A stretch of 64,000 bases of DNA from Sphingobacteriales bacterium 50-39 (GTDB lineage: Bacteria; Bacteroidota; Bacteroidia; Chitinophagales; Chitinophagaceae): assembly GCA_001898505.1 (NCBI GenBank), contig MKTZ01000016.1, positions 364,387 to 428,386 on the forward strand, in the 5' to 3' direction. Below are positions 34,677 through 44,900 of the stretch, piece by piece (positions within the stretch are counted from its first letter, which is position 1; each line of letters starts with the position of its first letter). The position numbers and the translations under genes are program-made. Below the pieces are notes generated by a model. It was not told the origin of the DNA, did not search any database, and saw only the letters and a list, made by a program, of their open reading frames with translations.

Positions 34677-36014
34677 ATGTTTTTACCTATTAAACCGGTC
34701 ATCGACCGCAGGCTCAGAAAGGATGGCACTGCCGTCATTTGCATCCAGTATTGCTACTCTTCCGACAGGCGCACGCTGCTGCCTACCGACCTCTCTCTCC
34801 CACCCCGCTATTGGAACAAAAGGCTATCACGTATTTCGCCGGAATTGCCGCCCGAATTCGGCCAGGCCGAACAGCTGAACGCACAGCTGCAGAAAATGAT
34901 ACGGGCAGCAGAGGATATTGTCAACGCTGCCCTGAAAGAGGAAGTCCCCGATCCCATTCCTGTTCTGAAAAAAACCTGGAATCCATCTGCTGGCAGATCC
35001 GATCTATCGGAAAAGGCGGGTGCTGTTGCGAAACCTGCTGACGGCAAACCCGGAGTCAACCAAGATTTCTTTTACCAGCTGGACGACTATATCAAAGCTA
35101 AATCCAGAAAGGTGAGTCCTGGGATGATCCGGACCTACAAGGTGATGAAAAACCGTCTCATCGCCTTCCAGCGGTTCCAAAGGCAAAAGATAGAGTTTTC
35201 CGGTCTGGACTTCAATTTCTATGAATCCTTTGTGAATTACCTGACCTATGATCATACCCATATGCGTCGAAATATTTCCATTCGTGGGCTTAAAAGGAAC
35301 TCAATCGGCACCAGCATCAAGCAGCTCCGCATTTTTGTCCGGGACAGGGTAAGGCGTAAAATCATTGCCCCCATCGATCTGACGGATTTCAAGATACTCG
35401 ACGAAGAAACGGATGCTATTTACCTAACCTCCACAGAAATTGATGCCATATGCAAAGTTGACTTGTCCGCAGATCCCCATCTGGATCGTTTCCGCAATAT
35501 GTTCGTCCTGGGATGCCTGACTGGGTTACGGTTCTCCGACTACAGCAGTATCCGCCCGGAGGACATCCGCAACGGGATGCTTTATAAAAAGCAGGGGAAG
35601 TCTGATCATTGGGTCGTTATCCCCTTGCGTTCCACAGCTTATGACATTATCGTAAATCGCTTTAAAAATAAGATCCCAAAAACGACAAACGAGGAGTTGA
35701 ATAGGCATATTAAGAAAATAGGCCAGCTGGCAGGCATCAATATTCCCATTAAAGCATCCTATAAGAAGGGCAACCAGGATATTGTTGTTACAAAACCCAA
35801 ATATGCCTGGATCACTTCTCACACATGCCGCCGCTCCTTCTGCACGAATGAGTTCCTGGCAGGTACGCCGTCGGAGCTGATCATGAAGATCAGCGGTCAT
35901 AAAAGCCTGAAGGATTTTTATAAATATATACGGATCACGCCGGAGGAAGCCGGGAAGAAGATGCAGGAGATATGGGAGAAGAGGAGGGAGATGTCTTGTC
36001 TCTCTCTATCCTAA
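34677..36014 (+). CDS. Tyrosine recombinase / integrase of element C
   Basis: 445 residues. The N-terminus is the arm-type domain of Bacteroidota recombinases (LRKDGTAVICIQYCYSSDRR), followed by a SAM-like domain with MIRTYKVMKNRLIAF. The catalytic domain has box I GCLTGLRFSDYSSI with Arg, box II HTCRRSFCTNEFLAG with His-x-x-Arg, then SGHKSLKDFYKYI with the second His and the nucleophilic Tyr. All expected residues are present, unlike the element A integrase. Its position next to the tRNA-end copy at 34503 identifies it as the integrase of the third inserted element. Confidence 0.9.
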   Translation: MFLPIKPVIDRRLRKDGTAVICIQYCYSSDRRTLLPTDLSLPPRYWNKRLSRISPELPPEFGQAEQLNAQLQKMIRAAEDIVNAALKEEVPDPIPVLKKTWNPSAGRSDLSEKAGAVAKPADGKPGVNQDFFYQLDDYIKAKSRKVSPGMIRTYKVMKNRLIAFQRFQRQKIEFSGLDFNFYESFVNYLTYDHTHMRRNISIRGLKRNSIGTSIKQLRIFVRDRVRRKIIAPIDLTDFKILDEETDAIYLTSTEIDAICKVDLSADPHLDRFRNMFVLGCLTGLRFSDYSSIRPEDIRNGMLYKKQGKSDHWVVIPLRSTAYDIIVNRFKNKIPKTTNEELNRHIKKIGQLAGINIPIKASYKKGNQDIVVTKPKYAWITSHTCRRSFCTNEFLAGTPSELIMKISGHKSLKDFYKYIRITPEEAGKKMQEIWEKRREMSCLSLS

Positions 36015-36227
36015 TTTTCAAAGAGAATCGATCTTTCAAAAACTGAGTGGCATTTAGGCAGTGTACGAAAGCTATCGGTTCGGAGCACGCCCATCCCACG
36101 CATTTTCCTGGCCTTGTAAATATTTGACTTACAAGCCTTATTTGTTCCCCATGAACCGAATTTGTATCCTTTTTTTCGCTTTTGCTAATATTGGCATAAA
36201 TTTCTATCGCCATCTATTGAACGACAA

Positions 36228-36863
36228 ATGAAAATACTTCGCTATTATCTAACTGGTGCATTCTTTCTATTTGATTTAATGACCTGTTGGGCTCAATATC
36301 AGGAGCCCATTCAAGCAAGAGCATTTCCCGAAAAGAATACCCCTGAGCATACGTTTAAATTTAGACCTGACAAACTCAAGGACACTATTATTTCATTATT
36401 CACAATAGAAAACCAAATAAAGGACTCCATTTTAAGCGAAATATTTATTGATGCACTTTTGAAAGACCGAAACTTCCCCTGCGTCTTCAAAGCAGAAACC
36501 AGCAAAGACACCTTATTTAGCAAAGAATACTTCTCAATGCCTAATACTAAAAATGATATTTTTTTAGGGACTCTCGGGCAATTATGGTTCTCAAAGTACT
36601 ATTTTTCAAAAGACCATCCATTAGAATTCATTTCAAATTATATAGTCAAACTTGACAAAGCAAACGACTCAATGACAAAAGTTATAGTTGAAGCTTACCA
36701 TCCCCAAGTTGTAAATGGCATGGATTGTTGCGGTCTTCATGGACCATACTCAAGATATACCCCAGTTGCGCCCACATCGATTGAAGAATATACTTTGTTG
36801 GAATTTATTGCAAGCAAATTGGGAGACACGACTTTGGCGCCGATTAAACTGCCAAAAGACTGA
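36228..36863 (+). CDS. Secreted or lipoprotein-like protein of unknown function
   Basis: 211 residues. Begins with a signal peptide (YYLTGAFFLFDLMTCWAQ) with a likely cleavage after WAQ; the Cys in the hydrophobic part might make it a lipoprotein. The mature part is charged and alternates strands and helices; a DCCGLHGPYSRYTP motif near residue 165 is the most distinctive part. No family recognised. It follows the integrase by 213 nt, in AT-rich DNA typical of cargo. Confidence 0.55.
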   Translation: MKILRYYLTGAFFLFDLMTCWAQYQEPIQARAFPEKNTPEHTFKFRPDKLKDTIISLFTIENQIKDSILSEIFIDALLKDRNFPCVFKAETSKDTLFSKEYFSMPNTKNDIFLGTLGQLWFSKYYFSKDHPLEFISNYIVKLDKANDSMTKVIVEAYHPQVVNGMDCCGLHGPYSRYTPVAPTSIEEYTLLEFIASKLGDTTLAPIKLPKD

Positions 36864-36877
36864 TAGATTTGACAATC

Positions 36878-37126
36878 TCAATCCTCACTATTGGAAAAAC
36901 AATATAAATCGATGTCAAACTCAATATTCAATTCCCTAACCAGCCGGGTGTACCGAGCATCCAAATGTAAGGATGGAGTACTTTCGTCATTATCATATCG
37001 AATAAACACGCCACAGGCAAATTCACAATAATATTTTTCACAAAGCGGGCGGAACAAATCAATCTTTGCTTCAATAATATCAAGCAAAGCACTCAACTGA
37101 GACTCAAATGATGCATATTTATCCAA
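36878..37126 (-). pseudogene. DUF4279-like C-terminal fragment
   Basis: 82 codons, with TTG as the first possible start. It matches only the second half of DUF4279-type proteins (LDIIEAKIDLFRPLCEKYYC, then STPSLHLDARYTRLV, then IDLYCF). The upstream part in another frame (starting MNTSASNRFDAIERVW) may be a remnant of the first half, consistent with a frameshift and deletion. Confidence 0.45.
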
Positions 37127-37223
37127 ACCCTTTCGATCGCATCAAACCTATTACTTGCAGAAGTATTCATACCACTTTTTGTAAATATCGGAAAGTTATC
37201 TCCTTGCAATTTGAATAAAGGCG

Positions 37224-37628
37224 CTATTGAATCAAATTAAAAAACTCATCGATATTGATCGTTTTCAGCTTAGGAAAGGATAGTGCTTTCAACGTATTGA
37301 AATGCTTATCCTCAGTGACTATATACATAGCCTTACCTGCGATTGCACAATCACAATATTTATTGTCATCCGGATCGGCATCAATGAGCAGCCACCTGTA
37401 ATAGGGAGTGACCACGTGAACATTAGGCAGTTCCTCCAACAAAGAAATAAAGGCAAATGCGGTCTTGTCCCCATACTTCTGCTGAATGACTTCCTCATAT
37501 TCCAACAAGATCTCGGTTGAGATCAATAGATCGAATTTGCCTTCGATAAGAGCGCGGTATATATAGTGATAGGGAGATCTTGAAGTGAGACAGACCACAA
37601 GAATATTGCAGTCCAATACGAATGTCAT
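37224..37628 (-). CDS. PIN-domain toxin
   Basis: 134 residues. The start FVLDCNILV places the first active-site Asp, LLISTEILLEYEEV provides the second acidic site, and DADPDDNKYCDCAIA the third, giving the four-acid metal site of PIN ribonucleases. The gene overlaps its antitoxin gene by 4 nt (ATGA), the standard toxin-antitoxin coupling with antitoxin first. Expected activity: metal-dependent RNA cleavage when free of antitoxin. It would stabilise element C by post-segregational killing. Confidence 0.85.
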   Translation of the reverse strand: MTFVLDCNILVVCLTSRSPYHYIYRALIEGKFDLLISTEILLEYEEVIQQKYGDKTAFAFISLLEELPNVHVVTPYYRWLLIDADPDDNKYCDCAIAGKAMYIVTEDKHFNTLKALSFPKLKTINIDEFFNLIQ

Positions 37629-37843
37629 GGATGGGAGGATTTACGAAAGTGCTCCGATTTCCATTTTTCGAAGATGGAAGCAGAATATCCCCTTTCATCG
37701 AATGCCTTATCCGCCTCCCTGGATACTTTGTCGGACAAATAGGTGATTAGCAGGGACTTCAATTCTTTCAAATCTTCGGCAGACTGGTTGTGCCGGAACA
37801 ATTTCAATATTTCCAATTGTGCATCATTTAAGGCTATCGACAT
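37625..37843 (-). CDS. Antitoxin partner of the PIN toxin
   Basis: 72 residues. Helical N-terminus (NDAQLEILKLFRHNQSAEDL) followed by a charged, extended C-terminus ending EKWKSEHFRKSSHP that would wrap the toxin. Overlap of 4 nt with the PIN gene and the upstream position on the same strand support the pairing. Confidence 0.75.
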   Translation of the reverse strand: MSIALNDAQLEILKLFRHNQSAEDLKELKSLLITYLSDKVSREADKAFDERGYSASIFEKWKSEHFRKSSHP

Positions 37844-38046
37844 AAATGCGTCATTTGTACAAATTTAAAAAAATATTTCCCGGTAATTACATCAAAATTG
37901 AGATAAGGTAGAATTAGATGAAATAAATCAATACCCTGTCTTCGTAAAGTCAAATTCACCCACATAAAAAGAGGTAATAATGGCTGCTTTTTGCGGTTTG
38001 AGATCGACAAAACGCTTAAATAATTGGAAATCAACAACATTCAGCA

Positions 38047-38061
38047 GTCCTGACGGGTCAC
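38047..38061 (+). repeat. Attachment site copy (tRNA-Arg end, one G shorter)
   Basis: GTCCTGACGGGTCAC compares with the last bases of the tRNA fragment at 21781-21824 but has CGGG instead of CGGGG. It probably marks the right edge of element C; the elements stop here and the following DNA looks chromosomal. Confidence 0.5.
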
Positions 38062-38097
38062 AAAAGCCTTCAAACATCTGTATTTGAAGGCTTTTTT
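38062..38097 (+). terminator. Terminator behind the right attachment site
   Basis: AAGCCTTCAAA-CATCTGTA-TTTGAAGGCTT with TTTTTT, rightward. Fourth tRNA-end plus terminator combination of the window. Confidence 0.75.
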
Positions 38098-38439
38098 ATT
38101 TTGCCTAGCATTGTTGATAATCTTAACGCTCTTACTATCAGGACTTGCCTGGTTTGAAACCTATTGGGTAGGCACATTAGAGAATTCAAGCCTTGCACAC
38201 AAAAATCAAAGAGGCTTCAATCGAATGAAGCCACACAGGCATTCCTGTAACGATTTGCAACCAGCAAAATGAAAATGCTTTTAGCGTAACTCTACATTGT
38301 CACATTAAAAGTAGAGAATAAAATTCGGCTGAAAGTGATGTGGAGGAAGGAATGCGCGTAAATTGCGTTCGAGCAAAAAAATAGCCCCCTCTCATGGAAA
38401 AAGCTGGGGCTATTTAAAACAACAAAAAGTTATCTATGA
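38098..38439. other. Non-coding remnant region
   Basis: No gene supported. A hairpin at about 38380-38414 (ATAGCCCC/GGGGCTAT) may be an old terminator or an end of the decayed insertion sequence that follows. Confidence 0.4.
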
Positions 38440-39574
38440 GTCGAAGATACAGGATGTTTCACTCATAGGAGCCGGTTCAGTTCTTTTTTTAAGGGATACG
38501 AGGACTACTTTCGGTCGGCCACTCGCAGTGTTGCCCGGACAGCGCAGGTCTATGCCAGGGGACTGATGACAACGCGGAGGCGCAATTGTCAGTCAATGGC
38601 ATTGGAATTAGAAGAAGTCAATGACCAGCAATTACATCACCTGTTGACGCAGGCAAAGTGGATAACTGTCAGGGGGAGTATTTGGAGCATTGAGTGCGGG
38701 CTCAATGGTCAACCTGGTGCAGGCAAAATTGTATTACCCAGATCAGGCCGTTAGTAAAATAGATCATGTCCGGTCGATTATCCATCATGTCATCCAGGAG
38801 TTGAAGATCGCTGTTCAGTGGATAGGGTTCGATGCCTTCTATGGCCGGGAGACTGCGTTGTTAGGCAGTCTAGTAAAGATGGGGCAGGAATTTATTGCCG
38901 ATGTGCCAGACGCCCATCAGGTATGGTTAAAGCCTTTTCAAATGCGAGTACCGAAGAGGAAGGGAATGCCAGGAAGAAAACCCATCCATGCCCGACCAAC
39001 AGAGGAGCCGATCTCCATTAGAGTGTATAGCCGCTCGCTGGGCAGAGGCGACTGGCAGACCATCCAGGTCCGTCACCAAAGCAAGGGGAAACTGAAAGCC
39101 AGGTTCCATCGAAAGGATGTCTATATTCTCAACCCATTGACGGGCAAAAAACTAAAACTGATCCTGCTGATTCGAAAGGACCCGGATGGAACAATCAAAT
39201 ACAGTCTCTGCCATGCGCCCAAATATATCCGTACCCGCACGCTGGCTTACCGGCAATGTAAGCGCTATTTTATTGAGCAGGCGCTACGGAAAGCAAAGAT
39301 GGAACTGGGCCTGAATGAATACCAAACCAGAAGCGAAGAGGGATGGACGCGACACATGGCTTTATGTACGCTGACTCAGCTCTTCATCAATACCGAAAAG
39401 CTGCGGCAAAAAAAACATAACCGACTCAGACTATCAGCAGGAGATATTCTTAGGCTCATCCGGCTTAAATCCATTATCAATGAAAACCCTATTGAAAGAT
39501 TAATCCGGCTGATTCTGCGAAAACAGCCGTTCCGCAAGCGTTCCCTTGAAAATCTATTCTATTTACGAATCTGA
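38440..39574 (+). pseudogene. Decayed IS701/IS4-type transposase
   Basis: The N-terminal part is readable at about 38480-38660 (KGYEDYFRSATRSVARTAQV, GLMTTRRRNCQSMALELEEV) and ends at QAKW. After a frameshift near 38670 the rest continues from GVFGALSAGSMVNLVQAKLY through WIGFDAFYGRETALLGSLVK to the C-terminus at 39572. The part that should hold the first catalytic Asp (the DDTG block) is missing by deletion, so the transposase is dead. No clear terminal inverted repeats were found. Confidence 0.75.
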
Positions 39575-39926
39575 CAAAGTAGAGGTAAATAGGATTTTCA
39601 ATAATTACCACTTTTTTGATTTATTGGCTAATATTTGCTTTTCACCGCCGCTTGGCAAATCCTCGAATATCGATCCCAAAGAACAATTTTGTGAATAATT
39701 CATTTTACTTAGCTTTGCTACACACTTCCTTGCTACATCGGGAATTCATTTCTTCTTCTGCTCACTCTGTTGCTAACAGATATGAGGCAGCGGAAATTCT
39801 CATCACGTGACAAGCTATCGGGGAGCTTGCTGGTCTTCACGATCTTCAATTAATATTTTACTACATGCGATTCTATAGCATGATTGGATCGTATTGACTA
39901 TCGGCGACCTCTTAAAATCATGATGT
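39575..39926. other. 350-nt stretch without a supported gene
   Basis: Short frames only, none with family resemblance or a convincing ribosome site. It separates the transposase remnant from the RNA ligase gene. Confidence 0.5.
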
Positions 39927-40943
39927 ATGAGAAAATTAGCAAGTATCCAAATGATCAAATCATTGGAAGCAATTGAAGGCGCCGATGCCATCGAGAAAGC
40001 AACAGTATTGGGCTGGCAGCTGGTTGTGAAGAAGGATGAATTCAAGGCAGGTGATTTATGCGTTTACTGCGAAATCGATAGTTTGATGCCTGACCGACCC
40101 GAATTTGAGTTCCTTAAATCCCGGGGGATGAGAATTAAAACGATAAGGCTGCGTGGACAGATATCGCAAGGTATTTGCTTTCCGCTTTCCATCCTACCGG
40201 ACGGAGTTGCATTGGAGGAAAATATCGACTGCACAGACATCCTGGGAATTACGAAATATGAACCGCCGGTTCCTGCCTGTTTAAGCGGTATTATGAAAGG
40301 CCGGTTTCCTTCTTTTATTCCTAAGACTGATGAAACCAGGGTTCAGGTGTTACAGCAGCTGCTAAGTAAGTATAAAGGTGAGAGATGTTATATCTCAGAG
40401 AAATTGGATGGAAGCTCCGCGACCTTTTATGTAAATAATCATGAATTTGGCGTTTGCAGCCGCAACATGGAATTGTTGGAAGATGATACGAATAGTTTTT
40501 GGAAGGTTGCCAGGCAGATGGATATTGAGAATAAGCTGATGAGATTGAATGGTAATTACGCTCTTCAAGGTGAACTTATCGGAGAAGGTATACAGGGCAA
40601 TAAATTGCGAATAAAGGGGCAAACCGTTCGTTTCTTCAATATCTTTGACATCGATCGTTTCGAATATCTTTCATTGGATCGATTCATAAAAATATGCCAG
40701 CAGCTGGAATTGCCGATGGTTCCTATTCTGACGGCTGATTATCATCTCGCTGATGACATAGACTCGATTGTGCAGATGTCGATGATCCGGAGTGCTTTAC
40801 GGCCAGATACATGGGCTGAAGGGATTGTGATCCGTCCGTTAACGGAGACAATCGATTTGCTGTTGTCCAATGAAAACTTCAACAACGGCCGTGTGACATT
40901 CAAAGTAATAAATCCGGAATTTCTTTTAAAATATGGTGAATAG
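39927..40943 (+). CDS. RNA ligase (Rnl5/DraRnl-like)
   Basis: 338 residues. The N-terminal ~100 residues form an OB-like module (ASIQMIKSLEAIEGADAIEK, CVYCEIDSLMP) as in the Deinococcus-type ligases. The nucleotidyltransferase core has motif I SEKLDGSSATFY with Lys159 for AMP attachment, motif III-like RFFNIFDID, motif IV AEGIVIRPL and motif V FKVIN. The enzyme would seal 3'-OH/5'-phosphate nicks in RNA or RNA:DNA. It is followed by a calcineurin-like phosphatase gene, a pair typical of RNA end-repair operons. The catalytic motifs are complete. Confidence 0.9.
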   Translation: MRKLASIQMIKSLEAIEGADAIEKATVLGWQLVVKKDEFKAGDLCVYCEIDSLMPDRPEFEFLKSRGMRIKTIRLRGQISQGICFPLSILPDGVALEENIDCTDILGITKYEPPVPACLSGIMKGRFPSFIPKTDETRVQVLQQLLSKYKGERCYISEKLDGSSATFYVNNHEFGVCSRNMELLEDDTNSFWKVARQMDIENKLMRLNGNYALQGELIGEGIQGNKLRIKGQTVRFFNIFDIDRFEYLSLDRFIKICQQLELPMVPILTADYHLADDIDSIVQMSMIRSALRPDTWAEGIVIRPLTETIDLLLSNENFNNGRVTFKVINPEFLLKYGE

Positions 40944-40963
40944 ATAATGTTACGAGAACATTT

Positions 40964-41560
40964 GTGATGGGGGACATACATGGTGGATACAAGTCCTTGC
41001 GGCAATGCCTTGAAAGATCCCCATTCGATAGAGATACGTTGATACAATTGGGAGATATAGCGGACGGTTGGAACGAGGTATATGAATGTGTCGAAGAGTT
41101 GTTGACAATACGTAATCTGATAGCCATAAAAGGCAATCATAATGAATGGTTGAATCAATTTATACAAACAGCATATCATCCCGATCAATGGAGACAGGGC
41201 GGGGCTGCAACCGCCAGGTCTTATTTACGACTCCTCGGTAAGGAAGATATGATTCTTCAAACCGGCAGTGGTTATAAGACGGCCCTGAATCCGTCAGATA
41301 TACCTGAGAGCCACCGTCACTTCTTTTCTCATCAACATTTGTACTATATCGATGAATTTAATAACTGTTATGTGCATGCAGGATTTGACCGGCACCAGGC
41401 TTTTAAAGGTCAAAGACCGGAAGTATACTATTGGGACAGGAATTTATGGCCTGCGGCATTGTCCTATAATGCTTATAAAAGACATCAGCCCGGAAATAAA
41501 TTTCGAATGATTACAGTGTCCAATGAAATTTTTATCGGACATACCAGTACTGACAAATGA
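40964..41560 (+). pseudogene. Calcineurin-like phosphatase, damaged at both ends
   Basis: The open frame gives 198 residues with GDIHGGYKSL, QLGDIAD, IKGNHNEWL, VHAGFD and FIGHTST, the metal motifs of a serine/threonine-type phosphoesterase. The usual N-terminal strand is coded upstream in the same frame (TRTFV before MGDIHGG), but the natural ATG at 40947 is one base out of frame, as if one T was lost. The C-terminus stops directly after GHTST, where relatives continue for about 40 residues. It may still start at GTG 40964 or ATG 40967. In family terms it would trim RNA ends for the ligase. Confidence 0.65.
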
Positions 41561-41997
41561 AGTTGGCGAATGAGCGAAATAAAGTAAATTATTTCAGATT
41601 GCCCTGTTGTAGCGATCAAAGACAGCTATAAGATGAACAGCCGACCTTCCGTTCAAACCAGCCGGTAAACTTTTTTATAACATCGGCATCATCATTGAAT
41701 AGGGATAATATTTAAAATTATTAGTCTACTAATTTGGTAGAGTAATAGAGTTGACATAATTTTGGATCATAATATCGCGTACCCCTATTACCCTTCCTCC
41801 TATTTGAACGTCACTGTCAACACATATCACTTACTCGTCGGCGCTGTTTTTTGGGCGCCAAGGTCTTGCTATTTATATTGCTTTACCACTTGCCAGTTAT
41901 GGGGTTCCCGGCAGTACCTGCTGTTTTAATGCGCCTTTGTCGCCATTTGGCTCCATTGTGCGTGTATTTTATACAACTAACTAAATTTTAAAAGTCA
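41561..41997. promoter_or_regulatory. Leader of the SusC/SusD operon
   Basis: Contains the 23-bp palindrome at 41722-41744, about 250 nt before the SusC start. A GC hairpin lies near 41840 (GGCGC ... GCGCC). No gene supported. Confidence 0.5.
41722..41744. promoter_or_regulatory. Operator 1 (TAGTCTAC-N7-GTAGAGTA)
   Basis: First of five copies of a 23-bp palindrome found between 41.7 and 56.7 kb. Left arm exact, right arm one mismatch. Upstream of susC. Confidence 0.75.
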
Positions 41998-44900
41998 ATG
42001 AGAAAAAAGACCTACTCTATTCTGTTATTATTATTACCGTGGTTTGTCACGGTCCTGGCTCAATCGCGTAGTATATCGGGCAAGGTGCTCGATGAGAAGG
42101 GCAGTCCCGTTCCATTTGCAAGCGTGAAGCTGAAGAGCGGCAATGCAGCCACGGTGGCGGATGCGAATGGGGATTTTACGATCAGGGTGCCCGATAAGTC
42201 CATTCTCCAGATCAGCGCGCTTGGCTTTTCACCCAGAGAAACCGTCGCAGACGGCGGCAATATACAAGTGCAGCTTTCCAGGGATGCTACTAATTTATCA
42301 GAGGTAGTGGTTACGGGGGCATTTGGTATCAGGCGATCGCAGCGGAATACCGCCTTCAGCTCCCAGGTGATCAGTTCTGAGAACCTGAATATTACGCCCC
42401 AGATCAACCTCGCGGACGCGCTGTCCGGAAAGATCGCCGGTGTTCAGTTCCGATCGCAATCGGGGGCAAAGCTGAACAGTCAGACGGCGCCACGTATCAG
42501 GGGAGGGCTTTCCCTGAGCGGCGACCTTGCGCCATTGTATGTTGTGGATGGCACCATTGTGAATGATGTAACCATTAATGGACTGGCGTTTGCACGTTCG
42601 ACCACCAGCCTTTCCTTTGGCGGAGCCTATGACATAGACCCTGACATCGTCGAGTCCGTGACTGTTCTAAAGGGCGCCAATGCGACCGCGCTATTTGGGG
42701 ACAGGGCAAAGGGCGGGGCTATCATTGTGACGACTAAAAAATCCAAGCCGGGCACCAACAGTTTCGATGTGAGCCAGGGCACTACGATCGACAAAGTATA
42801 CCGACTCCCAAAACTGCAGAACCGTTATGCAGGCGGCGCGGTGGGTCAGCTTATACAGTACCATTATAAAACGGGGGATCCGGTGGAGTGGAAGGCATTG
42901 GATGGAAAATTTTTCCATGATTTCACCGACGACTCCAGTTGGGGACCGGAGATGGATGGCCAGGAATATGTTCCCTGGTACTCCTGGGTGCCAGGTACCA
43001 AGTACACAGGCACCACCTCCAAATTGGTGGCCCAGCCGAACAATGCCCGCAATTTTTTCTACACCGGTGTAACAAACAATACCAGCGTCAGCTTAGCCCG
43101 TTCAGGCGACAATTTTGCTACCCGTATCTCCTATACCAATCAGTCTGTGCGAGGCATTATCCCGGGTACAAGCTCCCTTAGGAATACGCTGAGCTCCAGT
43201 ACCAGCTTCACTTTAAACCCCATTTTTTCTGCCGGATTCAATGTCAATTACACCAGCCAGATCATCGATGGCGAATTCGATGACAGTTATGCTAACCAGT
43301 CGAGCGGCAATTTCACGCAATGGGGGCATCGTGATCTTGATATCAAGATACTGAAAGAGCTTCGTAACCTGCGTACTCCCACCGGCACCCTGGCTTCGTG
43401 GAATTGGTACCACAATCCGGATGGCTATTCCGCATCCAACCCCAACAGTTTTTTTACCGGCAACTACTGGTATAATTTCTACTCCTATTTCGGTAACAAG
43501 ATCGCTCATACCACGCGCAATCGCGTATATGGCAATGTGTACCTTTCTGCGGATATCGCACCAGGCTTAAAACTAAAAGCGACATTAAGAAAGGACCTGC
43601 TGGGGGCTAATATCGAAAATATCAGCACCTCGCTACTGCAGTCCAGCGCTTCACAAACCAGCCGCGGACTTGCTGCGTATGTCACCGGCCAGTTCTTTCA
43701 TTCAGAGACCAACTATGAGCTGCTGGCTACCTATACCAAGTCGGTCCTGAGGGATTTTGATGTAAACCTGCTGGCCGGGGGCAATGTCTACCAGGTGAGC
43801 GAGCGGTTCAACGGCGCCAATACCGTGAATGGCTTGATCATCCCGAACTATTATGCCATCAACAACTCCAAAGCTCAGCCCAATGTGGCAAATTACCGGG
43901 GAGATCAGGCCGTCAATTCAGTTTTTGGCTCCGGCGATATCGAGTTTAGGAAATTTTTGAGTGCATCGTTCTCTCTGAGAAAAGACTGGTCATCTACTCT
44001 TCCGGCGGGCAGCAATTCACTGGTGTATCCCTCGGCGGGCGTTTCGTTCATTGCCAGCGAGTTTACCGGGAACATTGCCCCGTGGCTGTCATTCGGGAAG
44101 GTTTTCGCCAGCTGGGGTAAGAAGCCTATCAGCCTGGATATCTATCAAAACAATATCGCGTATACCCTTAACGCCAATCAGTGGAATGGCAATACGCTGT
44201 TGACCGTACCCGATAACGTGCCCGATCCCAACCTGAAAGGCTCTCTTATCGTGTCCTATGAGGCCGGATTGGAGCTTCGACTGATCAAAAACCGGCTTGG
44301 GTTCAATATTACCTATTACAATGAAACGGCGAAAAACCAGCCGGTACAGATTGCTGTCGACCCGGTGAGCGGGTTTACAGGAAAATCGATCAACGCGGCT
44401 ACCGTGTCGCGCCAGGGGATTGAACTGGCGGTCGATGCCAAACTGATATCAGGCAAGGACCTGAACTGGACCCTTACCAAGACGTTCGGGTATCTGATAA
44501 AGAACCCCGTGACACGGATCATCGAAGGCCAATCGAGTCTTTTGCTTGCGGCAGGCTCTTCCGGCACGCGTTATGCCAGGGCTTTCCAGGTGCTGGATAA
44601 GGATTGGGGACAGCTGAGGGGCGGCGGCCTCACGAAGAACAGCTCCGGACAGCCTCTTGTCGATCCCAATACCGGCCTCTATGTCACCGGTGACGGAAAC
44701 TATAACTGGGGATCTGTGGTGCCCAAGATCACGGGCGGCCTGCAAAGCTTGTTGACCTACAAGAACTTCATATTCAATGCAAGTATCGGATATCAGTTTG
44801 GCGGCCGGTTCTTTTCCCTTTCCGAGAGCTGGGGTGCTTTTTCCGGGGACCTGGACTACACCGCGGCCGTCAACAACAAAGGAAAGAATGTCAGAGATGC

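Noticed and set aside
38084..38272. 62-codon frame over the terminator behind the right attachment site
   Set aside because: Its first codons are the terminator; composition looks random.
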